Source of the DNA: Dipteronia dyeriana
Taxonomy: Eukaryota; Streptophyta; Magnoliopsida; Sapindales; Sapindaceae
Assembly: GCA_032871835.1 (NCBI GenBank)
Contig: CM065295.1
Coordinates: forward strand, 24,934,501 to 24,998,500
Direction: 5' to 3'
Length of the DNA: 64,000 nt
Below, one piece after another: positions 9,502-22,912 of this stretch (positions are counted from its first letter, which is position 1; every line of letters begins with the position of its first letter). The position numbers and the translations under genes were made by a program. The notes beneath the pieces are model-generated. The model was not told the DNA's origin and made no database searches. It saw nothing but the letters and a program-made list of their open reading frames with translations.

Positions 9502-11856
9502 TGTAAAGTCCTCATTTATTGATTGGCTTATTTCATGAACAAACCACATTTTTAGGGTTTTATATAAGGGTAGCTTAGGCTCTCAAGACCTTAGGAGAAG
9601 AAGCACCAAATGTATATTTCTTGTGCTTACTTGCTTTGAAGAGATATAGTTGCACACACTCACAACTCATGCATATTTCTTATTCATATATGTTGTGTGT
9701 TTATATGAGTGTACATTCAAGTTTTAATAACTCTTCTTGCAAGTTTATATTGCATTTGAATTGACATGCATTATGTGTTGCTCACACACACACTTACTTG
9801 CATTTGATTTGTTATGCATATGTGCTTCATTGTTGTCTATGTGCATTCAGAGTGTGGTTTTGTGTGTTGTTCGCGCTTGCACGATGGTGTGCTTGTCTTA
9901 GCACATTGAGTGACCATTTGAGAATGTCATATTCTTCTCTTGGTTTGGTTATGTGGAGTAAGGTGTCTAGTTTCAAAAAGTGAATTTCAATGATTTAAAT
10001 GTTTTTCAAAACTGACCTTTGTATGGTCTTGTGACCATATCCTTTTATAAAATGATTCAAAATGAGTTTTGAAAATTTATGTATACACTAGACACCCATA
10101 CCTTTCCAACGGTATATTATTCATAATATTTCATGATCGTTTGGATTGGTTTTGAAATCTCCAAAGTGACCATAAAAATAGGGCATCTCTGTTGTTGTTC
10201 TTTTCTGACCTTTAGTCCCTTAAATGACCATAACCTTTCTATAGACATCCAAATCAAGTTTTATAAATTGGAGTAGAAAGTAGACTTCCATACCTTTCCA
10301 ACGGTATATTATACAAAAGGTTTGGATGTCGTTTGGTCATGTTTTGGGTCGCTCGAATCTCGAGCTGTTACTCTGTTGCGGCTGCACCAGTCCACAAGCG
10401 CCCTCACCAGCGCCCCTTGGACAGTAGGTGTGCGCAAATGTGGCGCTTATCGACCAGCGCAGCTCACCAGCGCACTGAGTAAATTTCTGGCATTTTTCAA
10501 ACCGATGAAGTTTTGTTCTAGGGCTCATATTTATGTCCCATCTTCTTCCTCACTCGTTTTTCAGAGCCTAAAAACCATTTCTTAGTGAGAGAAAACATTT
10601 CCCTTGAGAGAGAAGCTCCAAGAGTGGTTCCTTAACTCTCCAAACCCAAAACCCATCATCTTTCATGCATTATTGATCATCTTTAGACATGGGTCTTCAT
10701 CATTCATGACTTTGTAAGTAAGAACAAACTTTTATCTTTGATTATTGTTCTTAAACTCCAAGAATTCGTTTTTATTGTATAGGATTTATAGAAATCATTT
10801 TTGAATGCATATTTTTGTTGAACGATGACATGATTGGGTTTGTACTTTGATAGCTTAATTTATTAGGTCATTTTTGCCTAAAAGCTAGGTCATAAACATT
10901 CTTGTGTGATTCATTTTTGACTAGGTTGATAGATGGTTCATTAATCAATTTGTTAAGCTTTTGAATGTTTATGTGATGTTTTTGTGACAATTAGTTTGTT
11001 AGAAAATCAATACACAACTAATTGAGTTTATTATTGATAGACATTGGTCTAAGACTTGCATTTATTGTGTGGCTAAATGTTTGTCTCAATCACATAAATA
11101 TATACTAAGTATATGTTGAATACATTGTAAGCATATTTGTTGATTCATTGTGATTGTTTGTGATAGCTAGGAATGTTGTTATTGATAACTTCTAGCTAAA
11201 TCTCAATGCTTTGCATTTAGATATTGTTTAGGACTCATTGATTGCATTATAGTCCTTGCCATGCTTAATGACAACATGTGTTGATTTGGCTTTTATGATA
11301 GCTTCATAGGATTGCTTGTTCTATGTTTAACTAAGCTTTATGACATGTCATTTAGCTCTTGATATGTAGGATTGCATTTATTGCCATCTCATAATCCTAG
11401 ATAAGCATATAAGGTACCCTAGCCTTGTTTGTTGTTTGATTATCATCATATATTCACATATGGTGTTTATCTCTTCATTGAAGAGAAGTAGTCTTACGTT
11501 GCATCCGGGAGTAGGTTGCTTCAAGTGTAAGCAAATTGGACTAGGTCAACTTAATATTGGGATTAGGTAGTGGTAGTGGGTTATATACCGGGAGTAGGTT
11601 GTAACGCCTCTATCATCAGTGGATTCGTTGTTCAAGTGTGGCGCACTTAATAGCCCGTGGTTTTTCCCATTTGGAGGGTTTCCACATATATCTCAACTGT
11701 CTTTATTATTTCCGCACATATTACACTTGTAATATCATTGTGACTAGTTAGGGGTATTTTCATCTTGTTGACCATTAACGAAAATTAGGTAAAATTTTAT
11801 TAAAATCTATTCACCCCCTCTAGATTATTTCTACACACACCATAATATTTGTTTCA
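9502..11856 (+). repeat. Copia-C 5' LTR
   Basis: 2355 bp, TGTAAAGTCCTC...TTTGTTTCA, nearly identical to the 3' LTR at 14784-17127 apart from scattered substitutions and small indels (for example the GC-rich stretch near 10400-10470, shortened in the 3' LTR). A TATA-like TTTTATATAAGGG lies near 9557-9569. The string CCATACCTTTCCAACGG occurs twice, near 10098 and 10289. Confidence 0.93.
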
Positions 11857-11877
11857 ATTGGTATCAGAGCAGGTTCC
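11857..11877 (+). promoter_or_regulatory. Copia-C primer binding site
   Basis: ATTGGTATCAGAGCAGGTTCC directly follows the LTR end. TGGTATCAGAGC is the usual complement of the 3' end of initiator methionine tRNA in plant Copia elements. Confidence 0.9.
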
Positions 11878-11984
11878 TAGACATATATAGGTGATCCTTG
11901 CTCATTTTGGTGTGTGTTGCATTTTGTGTGATTTTGATCATTTATACATTTGCATTCATTTGCACTCATTTTACCCAAAACACT

Positions 11985-13669
11985 ATGTGTGATTTTGAGA
12001 GACTTGAGGGTGCATTGATCTCTGAACCACCTACGCTCACCAAGTATAACTACCCCTCTTGGAAATTGAGGATGGAGTTCTTTTTGTGTGACCTTGATGA
12101 GCATGTTTGGATGTGTGTGGAAGAAGGACACTTAACTCCCATAGAGACACAAGAGAACATAGCTTTTATGCCTAAACCCAAGTCCAAGTGGACTAATGAC
12201 GAACTCGAGGCTGCCGAATGGAATTCAAAAGGTCTTCGTGCCTTATATCGTGCAGTGGGTGAGAGTCAAGCAAAGCTCATCCAATCCACTCGAGATGTCT
12301 GAGAAGCTTGGAAGATTCTACGAATCACCCACGAAGGTACCACGAAAGAAAAAGACAAGAATTTGGGTACCTCAAAGAACAAGCTTCGATGTTTTGATTA
12401 TGGTGGCTATGGGCACATTTCCACAGATTGTGGAAATTCAAAGAGCAAGAGTCAAAGAGGCAAATCAAAGGCCTACTCTTCTAGTAAAAGTGAAGAATAC
12501 TCTTCGGGTTCTAAGGAATGTGTAAGGAATCACATAGCCGTGTACGCTTTACATGATAACAACTCTAAAAAGGCCATAATATACCCATCGCTCAAGGCCG
12601 ACATTGAAGAAGCTAGTTTAGATGATGATTGCCACGAGAGTACAAGTGGTAGAAGCTTCGATGAAGAAAGTTCAAGCTCTAAGAACTTTAGTGATGAAGA
12701 GTTTGGTTACTAAGACTTCATTAAAAGTCTTCAAATGTCTTTGAAGAAGAAAAACGAAGAAATCAAGAAGTTGAAGGAAGAAAATCTTTAACTAAGGACC
12801 AAGTTAGATGACTCCTTGAAGATAGACATAGTTGATGTGTCCAAGTATGACAAGGAGATTGGTGATTGCCATCAAAGGATGAAGGCAATGAAGGATGAAC
12901 TTGCCAACAAAGACAATTCCTTGAAGATCATCAAGGAGAATGAGATGAGGTGCCTTGGAGAATTGAAGAAAGCCAAGGTCATGCAACCTCAAGCTCAAGG
13001 CAAGAAAAGAGCTTTACCTCCACAACATCCTAGGAGGAATATTGATCTTGGAGAGACATCTAAGAATGGCCAAGTGAAGAGTCCAATAAAGAATGAAGCT
13101 AAACCTCAACAATCAAGATTTCCACTTCCAAGCCTTCCTCAACCAAGAAGGCATGTTCAACCAGCTCATCCATCTCAACAAGCTAGACCACAAAGGTGCC
13201 ACCAATTGTCTCAAGCTCTAAGAAAAAGTCAACCGGTGCATCACCAAAGACAACCTCATCGACATGGCGATGCATCGATGAGATCACAATGCAAAGGTAT
13301 AAATTCTCATTTGTACCTACTTGTCATTTTTATTGTATGATTGGTCACTTAAGACCAAATTGCTTCAAGTACATTAACATGTGTAGAACTAAGAGCATGA
13401 TTGAAAGAAAAAGGGGTAGAGCCAATATGCATGTGCCTAAGAAAGCTATTGTTAATGATCCTATGAGTAATATGATAATATTGACCACTAGGAATAAAAA
13501 TTTGTCACCTAAGTGGATTAAAAAAGATGAACCCGCTTGTCATTGTGCTAAGTTTTCACCTATAAGCTCAACTAGGTCCAATGGATTTAGTAGATCTATT
13601 GGGATTTATTGTATACTTGTTACATCCTATTTTTTAAAAATTGTTTATGCTTCTTTATTGATTGGTTGA
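11985..13669 (+). pseudogene. Copia-C gag (broken)
   Basis: An ATG at 11985 opens MCDFERLEG, then a typical gag N-terminal motif (YNYPSWKLRMEFFLCDLDE...WMCVEEGH). The same frame runs to about 13150, broken by stops at 12300, 12711 and 12789. A shift of frame then carries it to 13669. A zinc knuckle near 12390-12430 reads CFDYGGYGHISTDC, with Tyr in place of the second Cys. A Lys/Glu-rich coiled-coil stretch follows (12735-12980). A second knuckle-like motif near 13310-13360 reads CHFYCMIGHLRPNC, again with Tyr at the second Cys position. Between EAWKILRITHEGT and KDKNLG a part of the gag core appears deleted. No pol sequence follows. Confidence 0.85.
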
Positions 13670-14783
13670 GTAGCTTGGTTGCACTTACTATAGTATATTG
13701 TATTTTCTTCAATAAGTGTGAACTTTGCTTTGATTACAATCTATGCCATATTTATGTTGAAACATGCATTTTTGGACTAGGAGATCTACATAGGAAGTAC
13801 ATATTGAATGACCTATAATTATCTCCATGACATGATGATTCTTTAATGACATGCTAATGAAAAATGATAAAGCATGAATTGATGATTGCAATTGTTTAAT
13901 GCAAAATATTGTGTGAAAAAGCTAGTGAGACTAAAATGTTGCATCAATGTCTCTATTTCTTTATTAGTTGAACATGGCTACTATCATACAGGTATCCTCC
14001 CGAAAAGATCAAATAGGGTGCAAAGTTGCTCATTCCATGTTTAGCTTTTAAAGTTGGATATAGTGCCTTTAAAACTTGATATCTATAAGATCTCTGTATC
14101 CTTGCTTCTCTCATGACAAATGTTGAAATTGGTTTGAATTATATTGGAAACCTTTGTCATTTGCTTTGCCAAATACCATTGCTTTTGGACTTAAATGCAA
14201 CATGTCTTGTATGCAAAGCATTTTTGATTCACACATTTTCTTTCAAATAAGTCTCTTTGTTTCTCTCCTATTAATAGAGTTGCATAAATGTGGCTTATAT
14301 AATTATGCAACAATCTTGTATGCTCCTAGCTTTCTTTGCCTTGAGTTACTCGGTTGGGGACTTCTCCTTTGTCTTTCTCATGACGAAAAGGGGGAGTAGC
14401 ATTGACCTAACATTGTGGTGTTAAGGGAGTAGTAATGTGTTGACTTTAAAGGGAGTAGTACTTGTTTTAGGGGGAGATTACATGTAGGGGGAGTAACCCG
14501 TTGAAGGGGAGCATTGAATGAGCTTTACACGATGTCATACTCATATTCTTGAATGCAATTGCTTTTGTTTTATATTCACTTGATTATCTCACATGCACTT
14601 GGTTTGGAAAGTGTACTTGTTGTTACCTTGTGTGTAGGGTTGATAGTTCTACAAGAGATTGAAGATTTTCAGTTTTTTATGTATATCTCTTTATAATGTA
14701 GAATATCTTCCCGGTGTTTCATTTTGTTTTGTGAGGATCAATGTGAGTGGTGGTTTTGTCACGAAATAGCCAAAGAGGGAGAT
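13670..14783 (+). other. Copia-C 3' noncoding region and polypurine tract
   Basis: No coding motifs. The segment 14385-14510 has repeated GGGGGAGTA/GGGAGTAG strings (AAAAGGGGGAGTAGC, TTAGGGGGAGATTAC, TAGGGGGAGTAACC). The tract AAAGAGGGAGAT at 14772-14783 abuts the 3' LTR and is the likely plus-strand primer. It occupies the place where pol would be in an autonomous relative. Confidence 0.75.
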
Positions 14784-17127
14784 TGTAAAGTCCTCATTTA
14801 TTGATTGGCTTATTTAATGAACAAACCACATTTTTGGGGTTTTATGTAAGGGTAGCTTAGGCTCTCAAGACCTCAAGAGAAGAAGCATCAATGGTATATT
14901 TCTTGTGCTTACTTGCTTTGAAGTGATATAGTTGCACACACTCACAACTCATGCATATTTCTTATTCATATATGTTGTGTGTTTATATGAGTGTGCATTC
15001 ATGTTTTGATAACTCTTCTTGCATGTTTATATTTATCACATCTTTGCACTTGTATTGACATGCATTATGTGTTGCTCACACACACACTTACTTGCATTTG
15101 ATTTGTTATGCATGTGTGCTTCATTGTTGTCTATGTGCATTCAAAGTGTGGTTTTGTGTGTTGTTTGCGCTTGCACGATGGTGTGCTTGTCTTAGCACAT
15201 TGAGTGACAATTTGAGAAGGTCGTATTCTTCTCTTGGTTTGGTTATGTAGAGTAAGGTGTCTAGTTTCAAAAAGTGGATTTCAATGATTTAAATGTTTTT
15301 CAAAACTGACCTTTGTATGGTCTTGTGACCATATCTTTTTATAAAATGATTCAAAATGAGTTTTGAAAATTTATGTATAAACTAGACACCCATACTTTCC
15401 AACGGTATATTATTTATAATGTTTCATGACCGTTTGGATTGGTTTTGAAATCTCCAAAGTGACCATAAAAACAGGGCATCTCTGTTGTTGTCCGTTTATG
15501 ACCTTTAGTCACTTAAATGACCATAAAATTTTCTATAGACATCCAAATCAAGTTTTATAAATTGTAATAGAAAGTATACTTCCATACCTTTCCAACGGTA
15601 TATTATACGAAAGGTTTGGATGTCGTTTGGTCATGTTTTAGGTCGCTCGAATCTTGAGTTGTTGCGCTGTTGCGGCTGCGCCAGTCCACAAGCGATATCA
15701 CCAGCTCCACTTGGACAGTAGGTGTGCACAAATGTGGCGCTTGTCAACCGGCACACTGAGTAAATTTTGGGCATTTTTCAAAACGATGTAGTTTTGTTCT
15801 AGGGCTCATATTCATGTCCCATCTTCTTCCTCACTCGTAAAAACCATTTCTTAGTGAGAGAAAACATTTCCCTTGAGAGAGAAGCTCCAAGAGTGGTTCC
15901 TTTACTCTCCAAACCCAAAACCCATCATTCTTCATGCATTATTGATCATCTTTAGACATGGGTCTTCATCATTCATGACTTGGTAAGTAAGAACAAACTT
16001 TTATCTTTGATTATTGTTCTTAAACTCCAAGAGTTCGTTTTTATTGCATAGGATATATAGAAATCATTTTTGAATGCATATTTTTGTTGAACGATGACAT
16101 GATTGGGTTTGTACTTTGATAGCTTAATTTATTAGGTCATTTTTGCCTAAAAACTAACTCATAAACATTCTTGTGTAATTCATTTTTGACTAGGTTGATA
16201 GATGGTTCATTAATCAACTTGTTAAGCTTTTGAATGTTTATGTGATGTTTTTGTGACAATTAGTTTGTTAGAAAATCAATGCACAACTAATTGAGTTTGT
16301 TATTGATAGACATTGGTCTAAGACTTGCATTTATTGTGTGGCTAAATGTTTGTCTCAATCACATGAATATATACTAAGTATATGTTGAATACATTGTAAA
16401 CATATTTGTTGATTCATTGTGATTGTTTGTGATAGCTAGGAATGTTGTTATTGATAACTTCTAGCTAAATCTCAATTCTTTGCATTTAGATATTGTTTAG
16501 GACTCATTGATTGCATTATAGTCCTTGCCATGCTTAATGACAACATGTGTTGATCTGGCTTTTATGATAGCTTCATAGGATTGCTTGTTCTATGTTTAGC
16601 TAAGCTTTATGACATGTCATTTAGCTCTTGATATGTAGGATTGCATTTATTGCCATCTCATAATCCTAGATAAGCATATAAGGTACCCTAGCCTTGTTTG
16701 TTGTTTGATTATCATCATATATTCACATATGGTGTTTATCTCTTCATTGAAGAGAAGTAAGTCTTGCGTTGCATCCCGGAGTAGGTTGCTTCAAGCGTAA
16801 GCCAATTGGACTAGGTCAACTTAATACCGGGATTAGGTAGTGGTAGTGGTTTATATACCGGGAGTAGGTTGTAACGCCTCTATCATCAGTGGATTCGTTG
16901 TTTGAGTGTGGCGCACTTAACAACCCGTGCTTTTTCCCATTTAGAGGGTTTCCACGTATATCTTAAGTGTCTTTATTAATTTTACACTTATTACACTTGT
17001 GATATCATTGTGACTAGCTAGGGGTATTTTCGTCTAATTGACCACTAATGAAAATTGGGTAAATTTTGATTAAAATCTATTCACCCCCCTCTAGATTATT
17101 TCTATACACACCATAATATTTGTTTCA
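14784..17127 (+). repeat. Copia-C 3' LTR
   Basis: 2344 bp, the same termini as the 5' LTR (TGTAAAG...TTTGTTTCA). It lacks part of the GC-rich block near 15740 (present at 10440-10470 in the 5' LTR) and carries a loss of a few bases near 15830. Differences are a few per hundred bases by eye, so the insertion is not recent. Confidence 0.93.
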
Positions 17128-17132
17128 GTACC

Positions 17133-19211
17133 TTTTTTTTTGTGACGATTGAATTAGTGTCGAATTGAATCCACAAGATCTTCCAATCCAATCACGAACG
17201 TGAATCACCTAGGAGTGTGAGCTCCCTTTCTTTAAATTGTATACCTGAGCATGGAAACAAACAGAATCTTCTTCTTTGTTAGTCACAATAATCCTCCAAG
17301 AGAGAAACCAAGAACGTCCGGTCACTAGTGAATTATCAATCAATTTGATTGAAACTCGCGTGAACCTTGATTCGATGTTGTACACAAAACCCTTTTGATG
17401 CAAAGGATACTAGTGTACTATCGAAAACAAATACATTCCCTCTTTTCCCTATGCTTGGCCGAATTCTTCACACATTGAGTTAGAAGAAGTTTTTTTTATA
17501 ACAATAAAAATACATAAATAAAAAACAACTTCTTACACCAAAAACTAAGGCCTTGTCGAAATTTACAACCTATATTTATAGGTTCACAAATCCTCTCCTA
17601 AACAGAATTTACTTAGTAGGCAAGAATCCTATTCTTAGGTGGATTTACTTAGTGTCTAAGAATCATTTTCCAAAAAGAATTATTTCCTACACCAAGACTC
17701 CTAATCCAACTCATTATTGTATTTGTGACCATATTAAAGATTTCCTAATTTGACTAGATAAATAATTCATTTTATTTATCTACTTATCAAATATAGCCTT
17801 TAATATTAATTATACTACCAACATTAGTATAATATTTGGAGACCATCTCTTACTAGGAAAAAGATTTTGACTTTTAATTAAATAATTAATTAATTACCAA
17901 ATTAATTAATTTACATTTAATAAAATAATAAAATAAAAAACAATATATGAAGCTATTTTATATAGCCTTGCCGCCCAACACATATACATGGTCCAATTTA
18001 TTATTTTTCTTATTTTATTAAATCCATTTGACCTTAATAAAATGTCCACATGTAAACTGGAACCATTCTTACAAAAAGAAACAAGCCCACATGCATTAAT
18101 ACAATTCTAGATAGACCCCTAAATTGGTCCGGTAGAATATATCAAGTGATTCGTGCAAGTTCTAGTGGATTGGGGATCTTGGCGGGCTATCTAAATTTAA
18201 GCTTCAATAGACATAACCTAATCACAATCACCAAATGATTCACTTAGGTCAAATCTATTAATTTTAGTTCATTCCACTAAAGAACTAAAATTGAACTCTT
18301 AAATAAAGATAGAATAAGTTAATATTTCTCATTCATACCCTAGACAATCTTAATGGAGAAAGTGTATCCTAGTGAAGAATACCGGTAATCGCCAAGAGCT
18401 CATAGGCCGTCCATAGCTCTCTAAGTTACCATATTTACTCATATGACCACATTTTGAACTTGGATATTTTGACTTGTCCAGAAGCCATGTTTCAATAGAC
18501 ACTATTGAAAACTTAACGTTAAGATTTAATATCCAATACCTCAAAACATCCATATGATGATATTTTACTCTTATTTAATAAATGGAGCCACGATGTCCAT
18601 ATCTATAAACAAAGTCCTCTACCTATTAACAAATAAATACGAACAAACTATCGAGGATAGACTATGCTATATGATTGTACTCATTGATAGCTCAAATGAT
18701 TGCACTTGTAACCATAAGTCCATCATTTATCTCAAGATTGAGATAGACTCCCAGACTGTCTTCAAATGAAAAATTTTGTCCATTGACGGTTCTCGATAAA
18801 GTATTTCATTGTGATCCGATTTAATGCACCCAGTGCACTAGATTCTTTTGCCCAAAGACACCTCACTTTGATGATTTTAGACTCATCATAACACATTTGA
18901 TCCAACTCAAATGATAGCAAAAAAATCTACAACTTTGACAAGGTAAAGGCACCCAACCTTTTTCTTAAGTTGTGAATATTATTCAAGACTAACTAAAGAA
19001 TTGTATCTACCTCATACATATCTAGATGTATGAATAATTCTTCTTTTTTTATAGTCTTTTGACCTTATGATTGTTTACTTTTGACAATTATAATAATTAA
19101 ACTATAAATAGTTAAATACTATAAGATTTGTTAAACTAGAAATTGCTTTATTAATATGAAAAGATTGTCAAATACATTATTATACTCTTGCTATCGAGCA
19201 TAATCCCAACA
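17133..19211 (-). repeat. Copia-A1 3' LTR, main part right of Copia-C
   Basis: Reads on the minus strand from 19211 (TGTTGGGATTATGCTC) to 17133 and continues at 9501. It matches the Copia-A3 LTRs (45343-47512, 55347-57547) in opposite orientation. A likely TATA stretch (CTATATTTATAGG) lies near 17571-17583. Combined length with 9375-9501 is about 2.2 kb, the full family length. Confidence 0.93.
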
Positions 19212-19225
19212 ATCTCCCACTTGCT
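19212..19225 (-). promoter_or_regulatory. Copia-A1 polypurine tract
   Basis: On the minus strand AAGTGGGAGAT lies immediately before the LTR start TGTTGGG. This G/A-rich tract is the expected plus-strand primer and is conserved in A3 (55336-55346). Confidence 0.8.
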
Positions 19226-22200
19226 TTATAGCAAATGTGTCATATCTCTCATCCCCATGTTATCTAGATCCCCATAAAAACTCTTTTGTGGAAGAGCTTT
19301 TGTAAAGGGATCCGCTAGATTATCTACTGACGCGATCTTGGTAATCTTCACGTCACCTCTATGCATAAATTCCCTTAGAAGGTGATACTTTCTTTCAATG
19401 TGTTTCCCTTTTTTATGATTTCTTGGTTCTCTCGAATTAGCCACTGCTCTACTATTGTCACAATAGATAGTGATCTGCTTATTCGTATCAGCAACCACTT
19501 CCAAGTCAATCAAGAATTGGTATAGCCAGATAGTCTCATTATCAGCCTTGCATGCGGCAACATACTAGGCTTCCATGATGGAATCAACAATACAAGATTG
19601 CTTGATACTTCTCAATATGATTACCTCTCCTTCAATAGTAAACACAGATCCTGATGTTGATCTCCTGGAGTCAGAATCTGTATACCCAACGGGAATTAAA
19701 CCCCCTTCAGAGTATATAAGCATATAATCTCTCGTTCTCTTGAGATACTTGAAAATATACTTGATTGCCGTCTAGTGATCAGGACCAGGCTTCGATTGAA
19801 ACCTACTAACTATGCCCATAACAAAACAAATATCTGGTATAGTACAGAGCATTGCATACATGAGCTTCCAACTACCGATGCATATAGAACCCTACTCATG
19901 AATTGCTCTTCATGCTCATTCTTAGGAACCTATTCCTTAGAAAGTTTGATTCCATGTCTAAAAGGTAACATACCTTTCTTGGAATCTCGCATGGAAAACC
20001 TAGACAAAATTTTATCAATGTATGAAGCTTGGGATAATGCAATCGTTCTATTCTTTCTATCCCTTACGACTTGGATACCTAGAATATAACTTGCTTCTCC
20101 TAAGTCCTTCATATCTAATTGTTTTGCTAACCATTCTTTAACTGATGGCAATACACCTACATTGTTTCCGATGAGTAGTATATCATCAATGTAAATAACT
20201 AGGAAAACCAACTTGTCACCTTTAATCCTTTTGTATACACATGGTTCATCAAGGTTTTGAATAAAACTAAAAAATTTCTCGGCTTGATCGAACCTTATGT
20301 TCCAGGATCTTGATGCTTGCTTCAATCTATATATGGATCTTTGCAACTTGCATACCCTTTTCTGTTGGGTTTTTTCAATGAATCCTTCTAGTTGCATCAT
20401 ATAGATGCTTTTGTTAAGACTTCCACTAAGGAAAGTTGTCTTGACGTCCATTTGCCAAATCTTTAGGACTAGAGATGTCGCAATGGATAAGAGTATCCTA
20501 ATGGATTTAAGCATGGCCACGGGAGAAAAGGTTTCTTCATAATCGATACCTTCTTTCTGTGTATAACCTTTAGCTACCAATCTAGCATTAAATGTTTCCA
20601 CATTTCCATCCATTCCTCATTTACTCTTGCATACCCACTTGTACCCGATGGGTTTTATCCCTTTAGGCAAGTTTACAAGAGACCAGACTTTACTTTTGAA
20701 CATAGATTCAGTTTCGGATTGCATTTCCTTTTGCCAATGGCGATAATCAACATCTTTCATAGTTTCCTTGTACGTATAGGGATCATCGTCTTCCGGGAGA
20801 TTCTCTACAGATTCTCCTAGACCGATGTATCTCTCAGGTTGTCTACTAACCCTCCTACTATGACGAGGTATGGTAGATTGTTGATCTTGTGTTAGTAGGG
20901 AACTCATAATTGGGCTTGATTGTGAAACCTCTTGTGGAATTGTATCTCCTGGAAGCTCATTCAGGACAATTATACTTTTAGGCACAAAATTATTCATATA
21001 GTCATTTTCCAGAAATTTTACATTTATCGAAACAAATACTTTAAGACCTGAAGGACTATAGAAATAATATCCTTTTGTTCATTTTGGATACCCTACAAAT
21101 ATGCATGTTTCTGAACGGGACTCCATCTTTTCTGTCTTTCCTTTTGACACATGCGCAGGACATTAAAATATCCTTATTATAAACTAGGCTTTCGCCCGGT
21201 CCATAACTCATGTGGTATTTTAGGAACCGACTTATATGGTACATCATTTAAAATGTAAATAGCAGTTTGTAAAGTATATCTCTAAAAAGAATTAGGATGC
21301 GTTGAATAACTCAACATAGACCTAACCATGTCCAAAAGAGTTCTATTTCTCCTTTCTACCACCCCATTTTGTTGAGGTGAACCTGGTGTAGAAAACAGAG
21401 AAATTATCCGATTATCAATAAGATATGGCTGAAACTCACCAGATAGATATTCTCTACCACGATCAGACCTCAAGATTTTTATGCGTTTCCCAAGCTGATT
21501 TTCTACTTTAGCTTTAAATGCTTTGAACATGTCAAATGCATCCGACTTATGTCTCATGAGAGACATATAGCCAAATCTTGAGTGATCATCCATGAAAGTG
21601 ATGAATTACTCATATCCACCTCCAGCTTGAATGCTCATAGGTCCACACACATCGGTGTGTATCAATCATAAACATTCGATGGCGCTTGTGCCTTTGGTTG
21701 TAAACGACCTTTTGGTCATTTTACCTTCCAAACAAGATTCACAAGTTGGTAGATCATCAACCTTTAAGTCACTTAGAGGTCCGTCACTAACCAATCTTTT
21801 AATCCTATTAAGGTTAATATGACCTAGGTGCAAATGCCATAAGTAGGTTTCATCTTTTGATAATTTTACTCTTTTATGATTATGTACCATTGTTTCCGTG
21901 TCTAACAAGTGAGGGATATTTCTATGCCAATAGAATAAACCATTTTCCATTTTATCTTTGCAATTAATTTTGTCACTGTTACTAATAATAAAGGTTTTAT
22001 TAAAAGTAACCGAATAACCAAGTTTATTTAACAAGAAACTGAAATTAATTTTCTCTTGAATTGTGGTACATAATAAACGTCTATTAAATCTAAATTCCTA
22101 TAAGAATCTAAATTGATTCTAATATCTCTTACTACACTAGTAGACACCAACATTTTGTAGCCTAAACACAAATTAAATTCATTCTCATTCAATCTATTCC

Positions 22201-22912
22201 TTTCCCAGAACCCTTTATAGTTAGGCCAAGTTGCTTTTTCTTTTGTTGTTTCTTGACCTTCTTACGGGTCTTAACAGTAGCAACTTTACTAACCTGTATG
22301 AATCTATTAACCCTTACCTTTTACAAGGATTTTCTTGGTGCTTTGATCATCTTGCATTAGGCCATGCAAGGTGCATTCCTTATTGTTCAAGGTGTAGTCC
22401 AATTTGAACTAATCAAAGGAATTCGATAGAGAGTTGACAATCATGACAATTTTTCATCTCACCATCTATCTCAGCACCATTGAGTTTAGCAATGTTGAGA
22501 TGTGCTATGAATTTCATCATGTGATTATTCACAGCCTGTCCAGGTTTCATCCTAAGATTTATGAAAGCAGTCACTGCCCCTCTTTTAGTCGTCTAGAACT
22601 TTATAGCAAACATCTCTTCCAGAGACATCATTATATCGGCAGCAGTATCCATTTCTTCATGTTGCAGTTGCAAAACGTCGAAGATGATGGCCATAATGTA
22701 ACGTACATTTAGCCATCTCATCTGAAGTCTTCCACTACTGATACTCATCTCTTTGCTTCTGAGTAGATTCATTAGTTTGGTGGTTAAGGAATAGACATAA
22801 CGAATTTATGTTTTTCATCTTGCAACAACAACCCAATTTTCCTTTTCCATGTGACATAATTATCATCAGTTAAAGTATTATCTTTTAGGATGTTGATTAG
22901 GGATGAGGTCAC
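19226..22912 (-). pseudogene. Copia-A1 gag-pol polyprotein (broken)
   Basis: In order on the minus strand: gag from 22912, where the ATG seen in A3 reads GTG; GAG-pre-integrase with LWHLHLGHINLNR and CESCLEGK (22034-21720), the HHCC finger; integrase core with IHTDVCGP near 21650 (just after a stop), RSDRGREY near 21460 and NGVVERRN near 21360, so all three catalytic acids are present. Reverse transcriptase runs from 20720 to about 19760 with the active site YIDD near 20190, then RNase H to the terminal MTHLL stop at 19226. There are several stops (for example between KWVCKSK and GMDGN at 20614) and frameshifts. The segment between the gag basic tail and LCLG lacks both the zinc knuckle and the DSGA protease motif. 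Confidence 0.92.

Larger units (their letters stand above)
9502..17127 (+). mobile_element. Copia-C: non-autonomous gag-only LTR retrotransposon (Sirevirus-like), TSD GTAC(T/C)
   Basis: Two direct LTRs (9502-11856 and 14784-17127) enclose only about 2.9 kb. This holds a primer binding site, a gag frame and a noncoding 3' region, with no protease, integrase, reverse transcriptase or RNase H. The flanks are GTACT (9497-9501) and GTACC (17128-17132); the uninterrupted site in the other A1 LTR reads GTACC, so one base has mutated. The gag sequence and the runs of GGGGGAG before the 3' LTR resemble Sirevirus-type Copia elements. It would need pol supplied in trans. Confidence 0.9.

Noticed and set aside
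18350..18769. Small frames repeated in every family A LTR (for example at 45970, 55977, 60385)
   Set aside because: They are short stop-free stretches in the LTR with no domain, and they vary in frame and length between copies.
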